Source of the DNA: Flavobacterium sp. CF136 | GTDB lineage: Bacteria > Bacteroidota > Bacteroidia > Flavobacteriales > Flavobacteriaceae | NCBI RefSeq assembly: GCF_000282055.1 | Contig: NZ_AKJZ01000074.1 | Location: 1 to 63,110, forward strand | Direction of reading: 5' to 3' | DNA: 63,110 bases | Shown: one piece after another, positions 25,885-34,773 of the stretch | Numbering within the stretch: the first letter of the stretch is position 1 | Layout of the letters: the number at the start of each line of letters is the position of its first letter | The notes under the pieces: model-generated | Database searches by the model: none | What the model was told of the DNA's origin: nothing | The model's input: only the letters and a program-made list of their open reading frames with translations | Made by a program: the position numbers and the translations under genes

Positions 25885-28800
25885 ATGGATAAAAAAATAT
25901 TCTCTTTTTTGTTTTCTACACGATTAATGGCTGTTCTTTTTTTAACATTTGCAATAGCAATGGGTGTCGGAACTTTTATAGAAAGCAAATACAATACCGA
26001 TACTGCCCGAATTCTAATTTATAATACCTGGTGGTTCGAAGCAATAATGGTGTTTTTTATGATAAATTTCTTTGGAAACATCAAGCGTTATCAATTATTG
26101 AAAAAAGAAAAATGGGCAACCTTATTACTTCATATTGCCTTTATTTTTATTCTTTTGGGAGCCTTTATTACACGTTATATCAGTTACGAAGGTATGATGC
26201 CAATTCGCGAAGGTGCAGCTGAAAACCAAATTTATTCAGATAAAACATTCTTAACCGTTTTTGCAGATGGAGAGTATGAAGGAGAAATGAAGCGCAGGAT
26301 TTTTGAGAAAGCTCTTTTATTATCTCCTGTGACTAATAATGATTTTACCCTTTCAGGTAAATTTGACCAAACTCCTTTTGAAGTTACCTATTCTAACTAC
26401 ATTATGGGGGCCAAAGAAGTGATAAAACCAAAGGCAAACGGAACTTTATATCTTAAATTAGTGGAAGCCGGTGCCGGTGGTCGTGAAGAACATTTCCTTA
26501 AAGAAGGCGAAGTTCAAAATATTCACAATGTTTTATTTGCTTTGAATAAACCAACAAATGGTGCCATAAATATTAATACGACCGGTGAAAAGTATACCAT
26601 TCAAACCCCTTTTGAAGGTGAGTTTATGCGAATGGCAGATAAACTTCAGGGAAAAGTAACAAAAGATAATGTACAGCCATTGATGATGCGTTCTTTGTAC
26701 AGTATTGGTGATATCCGAATTGTATTTCCCGATCCTGCTGTAAAAGGAATTGTTGATTATGAATCGAGTAATGATTTTAAAGCTAAATCTCATACTGACG
26801 CCTTGATTGTAAAAGTTAAAGCGGAAGGTCAGGAAAAAGAAATTCGTCTGCTAGGTTCTAAAGGAAGTGTGGGAGAACCGCAAACCGTTAAAATTGGTAA
26901 AATTGAATATTCTTTATTCTACGGAAGTAAAGCTTATGTTTTACCATTTAAAGTTAAATTAAATGATTTCATAGCGACTAAATATCCAGGAACCGAGAAA
27001 AGTTATTCTGCTTTCGAAAGTAAGGTAACTGTTCAGGACTCTGCAGAAATTTTTGATGCCAGGATTTATATGAATCACGTTTTAGATCATAAAGGATACA
27101 GATTTTTCCAGTCTTCGTTTGATCCGGACGAAAAAGGAACGGTATTATCTGTAAATCATGATTTCTGGGGAACTTCAATTACTTATTTGGGTTATTTTAT
27201 GCTGTTCTTCGGTTTAATGGCAATTATGTTTACCAAAGGTTCACGTTTTGCAGATTTAAAACGCAAACTTGAAAAGGTAAAAGAGAAAAAAGCAAAATTA
27301 ATTACGATTTTGGTTTTAATGTTAAGTTTTAGTGGTTTTTCTCAGGCACCCCATGTTCATGAACACAACCATAATCATACAGAAGATCCTAACGATCACG
27401 ACAATCACGTAACACGCCCGCCAAGTCAAAAGCAAATAGATTCACTGCTGAATATTTATAAAGCACCGGAAGCTCATGCGGCTAAATTTGGTCGTTTGGT
27501 TATTCAGGACGCCGGAGGTAGGATGAAACCTATTAATACTTTTTCGTCAGAATTATTGAGAAAAGTAAGTCATAAAGACACCTATAACGGAATGAATTCT
27601 GATCAGGTGTTTTTGTCGATGACACAATATGCCCAGGTTTGGATTCAGGTTCCGATTATTTATATTAAACCTGAGAATGACAGTATTCGCAGAATTATCG
27701 GAATTGAGAAAGAAGCTAAATTTGCTCCGTTTATAAAGTTTTTTGATGAAAATGGCAATTATAAACTTTCTCCGTATTTGGATGCAGCCTACAAAGCGGC
27801 AAATCCAAATAATTTTGAAAAAGATTTTATCGAAACGGATAAAAAAGTAAACCTGATGGAATCTGCGTTAAGTGGAAGCATACTGAAAATATTCCCGATT
27901 CCGAATGACCCGAATAACAAATGGATTTCTTACTTAGAAATAGGCAACGCTGGTCTAAAAGGAATGGATGAGACATATGTAAAGCAAATAATTCCTTTGT
28001 ATTTTAATGCTTTAAACAATGGTTCTATTTCTAAAGATTTTAAAACTGCCGATGATTTGGTTGAAAGTATTAATGGTTTTCAAAAGAAATTTGGAAGTAA
28101 AGTGCGTCCAAGTGAAAGAAAAATCGATCTTGAAATTGCGTACAATGAATACAATATTTTACCAAAAATGTTTTATTGGTATTCGCTTTCCGGGATATTC
28201 ATGCTGATTTTTACTCTTTTGAGTATTTTCTTCGATAAAAAGTTTTTACGCATTACAGTAAATGGCTTTCATGTTTTAATCGGATTCATATTTACGCTTC
28301 ACACACTTGCTTTAATTGCGCGTTGGTATATTTCTGGTCACGCACCCTGGAGTAACGCATACGAAGCGATTGTATATGTAGCGTGGGCAACAATGTTCTT
28401 TGGATTGGCTTTTGATTTAAAAGTAAAAATTCAAAAGAAATCTTCCCCAATTGGATTTTCCTTAGTTTCTATTTTATATAGATTAGGCTATATTAAATTA
28501 GAAAGTTATTCTAAACTTACGGTTTCTTGCTGCGCGTTTGTAACCTCAATGATTTTTATGGCTGCAAATGCAAACTGGATCGATCCTGAAATCGCCAATT
28601 TACAGCCAGTTTTGAACTCGTATTGGTTAATGATTCACGTAGCGGTAATCGTAGCAAGTTACGGACCATTTGCCCTCGGAATGATTTTAGGTTTTGTTTC
28701 ATTAATACTGATTTTCTTTACCAATGATAGAAATAAAGCCAAAATGGATCTGAACATTAAGGAAATCACCTATATCAACGAAATGTCATTGACAATTGGT

Positions 28801-29163
28801 TTAATCATGTTAACGATAGGAAACTTTCTTGGGGGTCAATGGGCCAATGAAAGTTGGGGACGTTACTGGGGGTGGGATCCTAAAGAAACCTGGGCATTAA
28901 TATCAATTATGGTTTATGCTTTTATAATCCATGCTCGTTTTGTACCTGCTTTACGTGGAAAATGGACATTTAATTTAATGAGTATGTTTGGTTTTATATC
29001 TATTTTGTTTACCTATTACGGTGTAAATTTCCACTTAGTAGGTTTGCACTCATATGCAAGCGGAGAGGCACATTCTCTAAATTGGATTTATTATTCATTA
29101 GGAACGATTTCTGTAATTGGAGCTTTAACATATCCGAGTTATCGAAAATACTATAAAAAATAA
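25885..29163 (+). CDS. ccsBA: ResB-CcsA fused cytochrome c biogenesis protein
   Basis: A 1092-residue system II cytochrome c assembly protein that carries heme across the inner membrane and ligates it to CXXCH motifs. The ATG at 25885 (MDKKIFSFLFSTRLMAVLF) is preferred over an upstream TTG inside the promoter box. Residues 1-460 are ResB-like, with helices near 10-30, 55-70, 78-98 and 435-450 around a periplasmic domain. At about 470-490 comes LITILVLMLSFSGFSQ, which looks like an internal signal peptide, then a His-rich stretch (HVHEHNHNHTEDPNDHDNH). Residues about 510-765 are extracytoplasmic and unassigned. From 770 on lies CcsA with the tryptophan-rich heme-handling motif WGRYWGWDPKETW. 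Confidence 0.93.
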   Translation: MDKKIFSFLFSTRLMAVLFLTFAIAMGVGTFIESKYNTDTARILIYNTWWFEAIMVFFMINFFGNIKRYQLLKKEKWATLLLHIAFIFILLGAFITRYISYEGMMPIREGAAENQIYSDKTFLTVFADGEYEGEMKRRIFEKALLLSPVTNNDFTLSGKFDQTPFEVTYSNYIMGAKEVIKPKANGTLYLKLVEAGAGGREEHFLKEGEVQNIHNVLFALNKPTNGAININTTGEKYTIQTPFEGEFMRMADKLQGKVTKDNVQPLMMRSLYSIGDIRIVFPDPAVKGIVDYESSNDFKAKSHTDALIVKVKAEGQEKEIRLLGSKGSVGEPQTVKIGKIEYSLFYGSKAYVLPFKVKLNDFIATKYPGTEKSYSAFESKVTVQDSAEIFDARIYMNHVLDHKGYRFFQSSFDPDEKGTVLSVNHDFWGTSITYLGYFMLFFGLMAIMFTKGSRFADLKRKLEKVKEKKAKLITILVLMLSFSGFSQAPHVHEHNHNHTEDPNDHDNHVTRPPSQKQIDSLLNIYKAPEAHAAKFGRLVIQDAGGRMKPINTFSSELLRKVSHKDTYNGMNSDQVFLSMTQYAQVWIQVPIIYIKPENDSIRRIIGIEKEAKFAPFIKFFDENGNYKLSPYLDAAYKAANPNNFEKDFIETDKKVNLMESALSGSILKIFPIPNDPNNKWISYLEIGNAGLKGMDETYVKQIIPLYFNALNNGSISKDFKTADDLVESINGFQKKFGSKVRPSERKIDLEIAYNEYNILPKMFYWYSLSGIFMLIFTLLSIFFDKKFLRITVNGFHVLIGFIFTLHTLALIARWYISGHAPWSNAYEAIVYVAWATMFFGLAFDLKVKIQKKSSPIGFSLVSILYRLGYIKLESYSKLTVSCCAFVTSMIFMAANANWIDPEIANLQPVLNSYWLMIHVAVIVASYGPFALGMILGFVSLILIFFTNDRNKAKMDLNIKEITYINEMSLTIGLIMLTIGNFLGGQWANESWGRYWGWDPKETWALISIMVYAFIIHARFVPALRGKWTFNLMSMFGFISILFTYYGVNFHLVGLHSYASGEAHSLNWIYYSLGTISVIGALTYPSYRKYYKK

Positions 29164-29183
29164 TAGGTATTAATTCATATACA

Positions 29184-29213
29184 AAAAGGTTCAACTTTAC
29201 GGTTGAACCTTTT
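29184..29213 (+). terminator. intrinsic terminator after ccsBA
   Basis: AAAAGGTTCAAC (29184-29195) pairs with GTTGAACCTTTT (29202-29213) around a 6-base loop, followed by a T-rich tract. Confidence 0.92.
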
Positions 29214-29313
29214 CTTTTTATTAATATTATGTAAAAAGATTTTGGCCCTGGATTTAAATTTTTATCAAACTTTTAAAAAGATAATTAGCGAAGCTTCAAT
29301 TGTTGTAAGAAAG

Positions 29314-29457
29314 TTTGAATTGCTTCCTGCTTTAGCCGGAGGTTATAATTTAGATATAGTGAAAGGCTTTAGCCAAATATAGTTGCTGATTTTTTCGGCT
29401 AAAGCCAATTTATCTTTTGATTCAGTTTCCTCCAGCTAAAGCAGGAGGCAATTCAAA
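29314..29457. repeat. nested palindromic intergenic element
   Basis: Two 29-base arms (29314-29342 and 29429-29457) are inverted copies with 27 of 29 positions matching. The core words are CTGCTTTAGC and GCTAAAGCAG. Between them a second inverted pair, GGCTTTAGCC (29365-29374) and GGCTAAAGCC (29397-29406), repeats the same TTTAGC/GCTAAA theme. The 144-bp element encodes no ORF. It looks like a mobile REP/MITE-like or large hairpin element. It fills most of the 414-bp gap together with the ccsBA terminator and the terminator of the gene at 29578. Confidence 0.75.
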
Positions 29458-29530
29458 GCGTTGAGGATTCATATATTTTAAAAATCAATTATATGCAATT
29501 AATTTCGCTAAAATTCAATCAAAAAAGCAT

Positions 29531-29556
29531 AAAAAAAGGATAGCTTTTTACTATCC
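29531..29556 (-). terminator. intrinsic terminator of the small anchored protein gene
   Basis: On the minus strand GGATAG and CTATCC (plus arms 29551-29556 and 29538-29543) form a stem with a 7-base loop, followed by seven T. Confidence 0.82.
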
Positions 29557-29577
29557 CTATCTTATATTCTTATTTAA

Positions 29578-29952
29578 TCATTTTTTAATGATTTCTTCTA
29601 AAACTGCTTTGTTTTCGTAGTTTGTTACTTTAAGGATAATCTCCTGATTTTTGGCTGTTTTTCCTTCAATTATATATAATTTTCCTTTGTTGAACGGAAC
29701 ATTACTTTGATCAAAATCGACATCTCCAAATGTCAATGTATTTTTGACATCAGCTGTATCTACCCATTTTTCATTTAGGGTTTGAATTGCTTTTTCAGAA
29801 TATTGAAATGGTTTGGTTCTTAAATTATTCAAAACCCTGGCATTCGGAAAGTAATTGCAGCGAGTATCTTTTCCACTAAAAACTAGGGCTACAAAAAAGC
29901 ATCCCATAACCAGACCAACCAAATAATAAGCAAAACGATGTACGAACTTCAT
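29578..29952 (-). CDS. small membrane-anchored protein, possibly DUF4258
   Basis: A 124-residue protein with one hydrophobic segment at about 8-26 (FAYYLVGLVMGCFFVALVF) and a soluble remainder. NYFPNARVLNNLRTKPFQYS follows, then a small alpha/beta domain containing FGDVDFDQSNVPFNKGKLY and IIEGKTAKNQEIILKV. I associate this protein with the DUF4258 family and with a place next to alanine dehydrogenase in flavobacteria, but that is recollection. Function unknown. It lies 36 bp downstream of ald. Confidence 0.65.
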   Translation of the reverse strand: MKFVHRFAYYLVGLVMGCFFVALVFSGKDTRCNYFPNARVLNNLRTKPFQYSEKAIQTLNEKWVDTADVKNTLTFGDVDFDQSNVPFNKGKLYIIEGKTAKNQEIILKVTNYENKAVLEEIIKK

Positions 29953-29988
29953 GAATTAAATTTTTTGCAAAGGTAAGCTAAAGTTATT

Positions 29989-31188
29989 TTAGAAAACAAG
30001 TAAATTAATATCGTTATCAGGTAAATCAAACCATTCTCCAATAGCTTTGTTGGTCAGGATCCCGTGGTATAAATAGATTCCATTTTTTAAACCTTTATTA
30101 CATCTGATGGCACTTTCCAAACCACCATCTTCGGCTATCTGCAGCAGGTAAGGGGTGATTATGTTACTTATTGAAAGTGAGGCAGTTTTAGAATATCTTG
30201 ATGGAATATTAGGTACACAATAATGTAAAACATTACTTTTTATGAAAGTTGGTTTTTCGTGCGTAGTAACTTCTGAAGTTTCAAAACAACCTCCGGTATC
30301 AATACTGACATCAACAATAACGGCTCCTTTTTTCATGTGCTCAACCATAGTTTCTGTCACAACAATCGGACAACGTTCTTTGCCCCGCATTGCGCCAATA
30401 GCTACATCACAACGTCTTAAAGCCTTTAATAATGCTTTTTGCTGAATGGTAGAAGTAAAAATACGTTGATTTAAATTATTTTGTAAACGACGCAGTTTAG
30501 TAATCGAATTATCAAAGACTTTTACGTTTGCTCCTAAGCCAATAGCAGTTTTGGCAGCGAATTCACCAACAGTTCCAGCTCCTAAAATAACGACATCAGT
30601 AGGAGGGACACCTGTAATATTTCCAAATAAAAGCCCTTTACCAAATTCATCCGTAATCATCAGCTCAGCAGCGATCAGGATTGAAGCTGTACCGGCAATT
30701 TCACTTAATGATTTTACGGCAGGGTAGGAACCATCTTCATCTTTTATATATTCAAAAGCAAGAGCGGTTATCTTTTTTTGTGTTAAAGCTTCAAAATAAG
30801 CTTTCTTTTTTGTTTTTAGCTGAATAGCAGATATGATTATTGTTTCAGGATTAATCATTTCTATTTCTGCCAAAGTAGGAGGTTCGACTTTGAGTAATAA
30901 TGGACAGCCAAAAACCCTTTTAGTATCTTTTGTCACTTCTGCACCCGCATCACTATATTCCTTATCAGAATAGCTTGAACTTTCTCCGGCCCCGGATTCA
31001 ATCATAATGCGGTGTCCCTCGTAAGTCAAAGAATTCACTGCGTCCGGAGTCAGGCAAATACGACGCTCCTGATAACTTGTTTCTTTGGGGATACCTATAA
31101 AAAGTTCTCTTTTATGTCGGCCAATTTCAAGTTTTTCTTCTTGTGGCAACAATTGCTGTTTCGTAAATGGGGTTAAGGTTATTGACAT
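29989..31188 (-). CDS. ald: alanine dehydrogenase
   Basis: A 399-residue enzyme that interconverts L-alanine and pyruvate with NAD. The family start GIPKETSYQERRICLTPDAV is at about 33-52. Substrate-binding LLKVEPPT is near 98. The NAD-binding Rossmann motif VVILGAGTVGEFAAKTA is near 203-219. The C-terminal VSIDTGGCFETSEVTTHEKP is the AlaDH/PNT signature. It is about 30 residues longer than Bacillus Ald because of an N-terminal extension. A lysine/saccharopine-type or transhydrogenase-alpha relative is the only serious alternative. Confidence 0.88.
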   Translation of the reverse strand: MSITLTPFTKQQLLPQEEKLEIGRHKRELFIGIPKETSYQERRICLTPDAVNSLTYEGHRIMIESGAGESSSYSDKEYSDAGAEVTKDTKRVFGCPLLLKVEPPTLAEIEMINPETIIISAIQLKTKKKAYFEALTQKKITALAFEYIKDEDGSYPAVKSLSEIAGTASILIAAELMITDEFGKGLLFGNITGVPPTDVVILGAGTVGEFAAKTAIGLGANVKVFDNSITKLRRLQNNLNQRIFTSTIQQKALLKALRRCDVAIGAMRGKERCPIVVTETMVEHMKKGAVIVDVSIDTGGCFETSEVTTHEKPTFIKSNVLHYCVPNIPSRYSKTASLSISNIITPYLLQIAEDGGLESAIRCNKGLKNGIYLYHGILTNKAIGEWFDLPDNDINLLVF

Positions 31189-31269
31189 GAGTTGTGCAAA
31201 AATTAAGAGTACAAATTACGTAAAAAGTTTTAAAATCAATGTAAAAATTCTGCTAATACTGTTTAATAA

Positions 31270-31743
31270 TTAAGGCATTATTTTTTCCATTTTAATATCG
31301 GCTCTTTCATAAAGTCCTCCTTCAAGCGGAATTTCAGTAAAACCAAATTTTTCATATAAATGAATCGCCGGAAGCAAAATTCGGTTTGAGTATAAAATCA
31401 GTCTTTTAATATTCTTTTTTTCTGCAACAGCAATACAATGGGACAGAAGTTTATTTCCGATTCCCAATCCCTGAGCTTTATCAGAAACTGCCATTTTGCT
31501 TAATTCGAAAGTAGTATGATTAACTTTCATTAAGGATGCCGTACCTAAAATTTCATCATTATACCTGGCATAAAAAATCATTCCGCCTTTATCAATAATT
31601 TCTTCCTGTGGATTAGAAAGGGTTAATTCATCTTTTTCTTCAACCTTAAAATATTTTTGAAGCCATTCTATGTTTAAGGTTTTGATAGGGTCTTTTAAAT
31701 CAGGTGAGAATGGTATTATTTCTACTGTATTTTGGAGATTCAT
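31270..31743 (-). CDS. GNAT family N-acetyltransferase
   Basis: A 157-residue single-domain acetyltransferase. The acetyl-CoA pyrophosphate-binding motif appears as SDKAQGLGIGNKLLSHC (about 87-103) after the ELSKMAVS strand, and the late motif PAIHLYEKFGFTEIPL closes the fold. The acceptor substrate is unknown. It lies between tsaE and ald on the same strand, with 69 bp upstream and 81 bp downstream. Confidence 0.9.
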   Translation of the reverse strand: MNLQNTVEIIPFSPDLKDPIKTLNIEWLQKYFKVEEKDELTLSNPQEEIIDKGGMIFYARYNDEILGTASLMKVNHTTFELSKMAVSDKAQGLGIGNKLLSHCIAVAEKKNIKRLILYSNRILLPAIHLYEKFGFTEIPLEGGLYERADIKMEKIMP

Positions 31744-31812
31744 TATAGATATATTAGTTTCACAGAGATTCGCGAAGTTTTATTAGAATATTTTTTGTGC
31801 CTCTCCGTGGAA

Positions 31813-32220
31813 TTAAACCAGTTCTAAATTTCTTTTTCCATTAGCTAACAACTCAATGGTAACAACCGAATGTTCTTCAGGAATTAAATTTATAATTTTT
31901 TCTGACCACTCAATAAAACACCAGTTTCCTGAATACAAATAATCATCAACACCCATATCCAGCGCTTCAGTTTCTTTATTCAATCTGTAAAAATCAAAAT
32001 GGTAAACTATTTTATTGTCAGAAGTATAATATTCGTTGACTAAAGAAAAAGTTGGGCTGCTTGTTGCATCTTCAACTCCTAAACTTTTACATAATTGTTT
32101 GATCAAAGTAGTTTTTCCAACACCCATTTCTCCGTTAAAAAGAATAATTTTTTTTGGCTTTTGAGCAATAATTTGTTCTGCTGTTTCCTGAATTTGATCT
32201 AATGAAAAAACGATATTCAT
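31813..32220 (-). CDS. tsaE: tRNA threonylcarbamoyladenosine synthesis ATPase TsaE
   Basis: A 135-residue P-loop ATPase that works with TsaB and TsaD to make the t6A37 modification on ANN-reading tRNAs. Walker A is GEMGVGKTTLIKQL (about 30-43), the TSSPTFSLVNEY segment is near 54-65, and HFDFYRL/CFIEWSEKI later complete the family pattern. It lies directly downstream of porX. The 78-bp gap carries an imperfect CAGTTTT/AAAACTG-type inverted repeat. Confidence 0.94.
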   Translation of the reverse strand: MNIVFSLDQIQETAEQIIAQKPKKIILFNGEMGVGKTTLIKQLCKSLGVEDATSSPTFSLVNEYYTSDNKIVYHFDFYRLNKETEALDMGVDDYLYSGNWCFIEWSEKIINLIPEEHSVVTIELLANGKRNLELV

Positions 32221-32298
32221 TGTTATATTTATTTATGTAATAGTCACAGTTTTCGGTTTTAAGTCTCAATTGAAAACTAAAAACTGCGACTGATAACT

Positions 32299-33852
32299 TT
32301 ATTTTGGGTTAAATACCAAAAACGGTATAATCATTTCTTCAAGCGAAATTCCACCATGCTGATAGGTGTTTTTGTAATAACTAACGTAATGATTGTAATT
32401 GTTTACGTAAGCTAAAAACAAATCATTTTTGGCAAAAATAAACGAACTGCTCATGTTTATCGCCGGCAAACCTATTTTTTTAGGTTCTTTTACTACATAA
32501 ACATCTTTTTGCTCATATGTCAGGCTACGACCGGTTTTGTATCGTAAATTCAGACTTGTATTTTTGTCTCCAACCACTTTTGATGGGTTTTTTACATTAA
32601 TTGTCCCGTGATCTGTAGTCAAGATTAATTTGAAACCCAATAGTTGTGCCTGTTGAATAATTTCTAAAAGCGGTGAATTTTTAAACCAGCTTAAAGTCAA
32701 CGAACGATAGGCTTTGTCATCGGAAGCGAGTTCTTTTACAACTTCCATTTCAGTTTTGGCATGTGACAACATGTCAACAAAATTATAAACGACAGTCACT
32801 AAATCATTTCCTTTTAAAGCTTTAAAGTTTTCGGCTAATTTTTTCCCGCCAGAATAATTGGTAATTTTAAAATAATCTTCTTTTAGATTTAATCCTAAAC
32901 GTTTTAGTTGTGCTGATAAAAATTCGGCTTCATAAAGGTTTTTTCCGCCATCTTCCACGTCATTTTTCCAATATTCAGGAAATTGCTTTTCCATTTCAGT
33001 AGGTAATAAACCTGAAAAAATAGCATTTCTGGCATATTGTGTTGCCGTTGGAAGTATTGAGAAATAAGGGACTTCTTTTTCTAATTTGTAGTAATTTGAT
33101 ACTACAGTTTCAAAAGATTTCCATTGATCATAACGCAGATTATCAATGACAACAAATAAAACAGGTTTGTCTTTCTTTTTAAGTTCCGGAACTACCAATT
33201 CTTTAAATAAAGTGTGAGATTGAATTGGTTTATCGGCTTTAGGAGCAAACCAATCTTCATAATTACGCTCAATGTATTTTCCGAATTGCGAATTAGCTTC
33301 GACTTTTTGCGATTCCAGAATTTCGATCATTCCCTGATCGTTTATGTTTTCCAGTTCTAATTCCCAGAATATCAGTTTTTTGTATAGTTCAACCCAGTCT
33401 TCAAAGGAATTAACCATGGCAAGTTCCATTGAGATTTTTCTGAATTCCTTCTGATAATCTAAAGTTGTTTTTTCGGATATTAATCTGGAATGGTCTAAAT
33501 TTTTCTTTAAACTCAATAAAATCTGATTCGGATTTACGGGTTTTATCAGGTAATCGGCAATTTTAGAACCAATTGCTTCTTCCATGATATATTCCTCTTC
33601 ACTTTTGGTAATCATAATCATCGGAATAGCTGATTTTTTTTCTTTCATTTCCGAAAGTGTTTCCAATCCGCTCATTCCCGGCATATTTTCATCCAAAAAG
33701 ACAATGTCAAAATTTTCCTCTTCAAATAAACCAATCGCATCCAATCCGTTATTGGAGGTAGTGACTGCGTAGTTCTTTTTCTCGAGAAATAATATATGTG
33801 GTTTCAAAAGATCGATTTCATCATCGACCCAAAGTATTTTTATCTTATCCAT
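32299..33852 (-). CDS. porX: PorX: response regulator with PglZ alkaline-phosphatase-like domain
   Basis: A 517-residue regulator read from the ATG at 33852 (MDKIKILWVDDEIDLLKPH). An in-frame TTG two codons upstream is the less likely start. Residues 1-120 are a receiver domain with acidic pocket WVDDE, phospho-acceptor Asp in VFLDENMPGMSG and the switch Lys in YLIKPVNP. A helical linker follows, then a PglZ domain from about 210, with LFVVIDNLRYDQW, LPTATQYARNA and LILTTDHGT as metal-site segments. PorX controls type IX secretion genes in Bacteroidota together with PorY and SigP, which are not in this window. Confidence 0.93.
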   Translation of the reverse strand: MDKIKILWVDDEIDLLKPHILFLEKKNYAVTTSNNGLDAIGLFEEENFDIVFLDENMPGMSGLETLSEMKEKKSAIPMIMITKSEEEYIMEEAIGSKIADYLIKPVNPNQILLSLKKNLDHSRLISEKTTLDYQKEFRKISMELAMVNSFEDWVELYKKLIFWELELENINDQGMIEILESQKVEANSQFGKYIERNYEDWFAPKADKPIQSHTLFKELVVPELKKKDKPVLFVVIDNLRYDQWKSFETVVSNYYKLEKEVPYFSILPTATQYARNAIFSGLLPTEMEKQFPEYWKNDVEDGGKNLYEAEFLSAQLKRLGLNLKEDYFKITNYSGGKKLAENFKALKGNDLVTVVYNFVDMLSHAKTEMEVVKELASDDKAYRSLTLSWFKNSPLLEIIQQAQLLGFKLILTTDHGTINVKNPSKVVGDKNTSLNLRYKTGRSLTYEQKDVYVVKEPKKIGLPAINMSSSFIFAKNDLFLAYVNNYNHYVSYYKNTYQHGGISLEEMIIPFLVFNPK

Positions 33853-34044
33853 AAACAATTTAATTTTAATGCAATTTAAAAGTATAGAACTTAAAAAGTA
33901 TTAAAAATAGTATAAATTTAACCTGTTTGCAGCAATTTTTTGTACTGTCAAATTAGTACTCAAATATTTTTAAGTTTTTTGGATAATAATTTAGGGTTAC
34001 CAAATTGTCAATATTAATTTGGCTTTTATAGATTTCAGAGAAAA

Positions 34045-34638
34045 TTATCCATGAATAGTTTCACCTTTTCCGTAATTCGAAATGATTGATTCTTCATAAG
34101 CTAACCATTCTCTCCACCGTTTTTCAACATCAATTCCAACGCCGTATTTGCGTGCATATGTGATAAAAGTGGTATAATGTCCGGCTTCACTTTCCATTAA
34201 TTCCCTGTAAAAAACAGCTAATTCTTCATCCTGAATGTTTTCTGAAAGGACTTTAAAACGTTCACAGCTTCTGGCTTCAATCATTGCCGAAAACAATAAT
34301 CTTTCTACCAAACCTGAAACACGGCTTCCGTCACCGCTTTTCTTCATATATAAGTATAGTTCGTTTACGTAATCGTCTTTACGTTCGCGTCCTAACTTCA
34401 ATCCTCTTTTGATGATAATATTATGAACCTGTTCAAAATGATCGATTTCTTCTTTGGCCAGAGCCAATAAATCTTTCACCAAATCCTGATGTTCAGAGTT
34501 ATTGGTGATAATTGTAATGGCATTTGTTGCTGCTTTTTGCTCGCACCAGGCGTGGTCGGTCAGGATTTCCTCAATGTTTTTCTCAACAATATTTACCCAT
34601 CTTGGGTCTGTTGGCAATTGTAATCGTAGTACTCCCAT
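34045..34638 (-). CDS. miaE: tRNA-(ms2io6A)-hydroxylase
   Basis: A 197-residue ferritin-like diiron enzyme that hydroxylates the isopentenyl group of ms2i6A37 in tRNA. I take the ATG at 34638 (MGVLRLQLPTDPRW) as start; an in-frame TTG ten codons upstream adds a basic stretch unlike the family. Two E...EXXH iron-ligand sets are visible: LALAKEEIDHFEQVH near 77-91 and ELMESEAGHYTTFI near 156-169. SAMIEARSCERFKVL supplies another ligand. It is separated from glyA by a hairpin terminator. Confidence 0.92.
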   Translation of the reverse strand: MGVLRLQLPTDPRWVNIVEKNIEEILTDHAWCEQKAATNAITIITNNSEHQDLVKDLLALAKEEIDHFEQVHNIIIKRGLKLGRERKDDYVNELYLYMKKSGDGSRVSGLVERLLFSAMIEARSCERFKVLSENIQDEELAVFYRELMESEAGHYTTFITYARKYGVGIDVEKRWREWLAYEESIISNYGKGETIHG

Positions 34639-34688
34639 GTCTCTTTTTGTTTTTATTATTTGTTTCAAATTTCAGGTTTGAACTGGAA

Positions 34689-34747
34689 CTAAAAAAAGTT
34701 TAAAGTTTTGTTATACGTTATTTTCGCAATCACAAAACTTTAAACTT
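34689..34747 (-). terminator. hairpin terminator after glyA
   Basis: A perfect 16-bp stem (AAGTTTAAAGTTTTGT at 34696-34711 and its complement at 34732-34747) has a 20-base loop. On the minus strand a run of seven T follows, so it ends the glyA transcript. Its sequence also resembles the short repeated phrases between flavobacterial genes. Confidence 0.75.
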
Positions 34748-34773
34748 TAAACTTTTAAACTTGAAACTTTTTA

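Noticed and set aside
31744..31812. cacagagattcgcgaag...gtgcctctccgtgg as a regulatory palindrome
   Set aside because: The two halves do not pair well; it resembles one of the common short intergenic phrases of flavobacteria.
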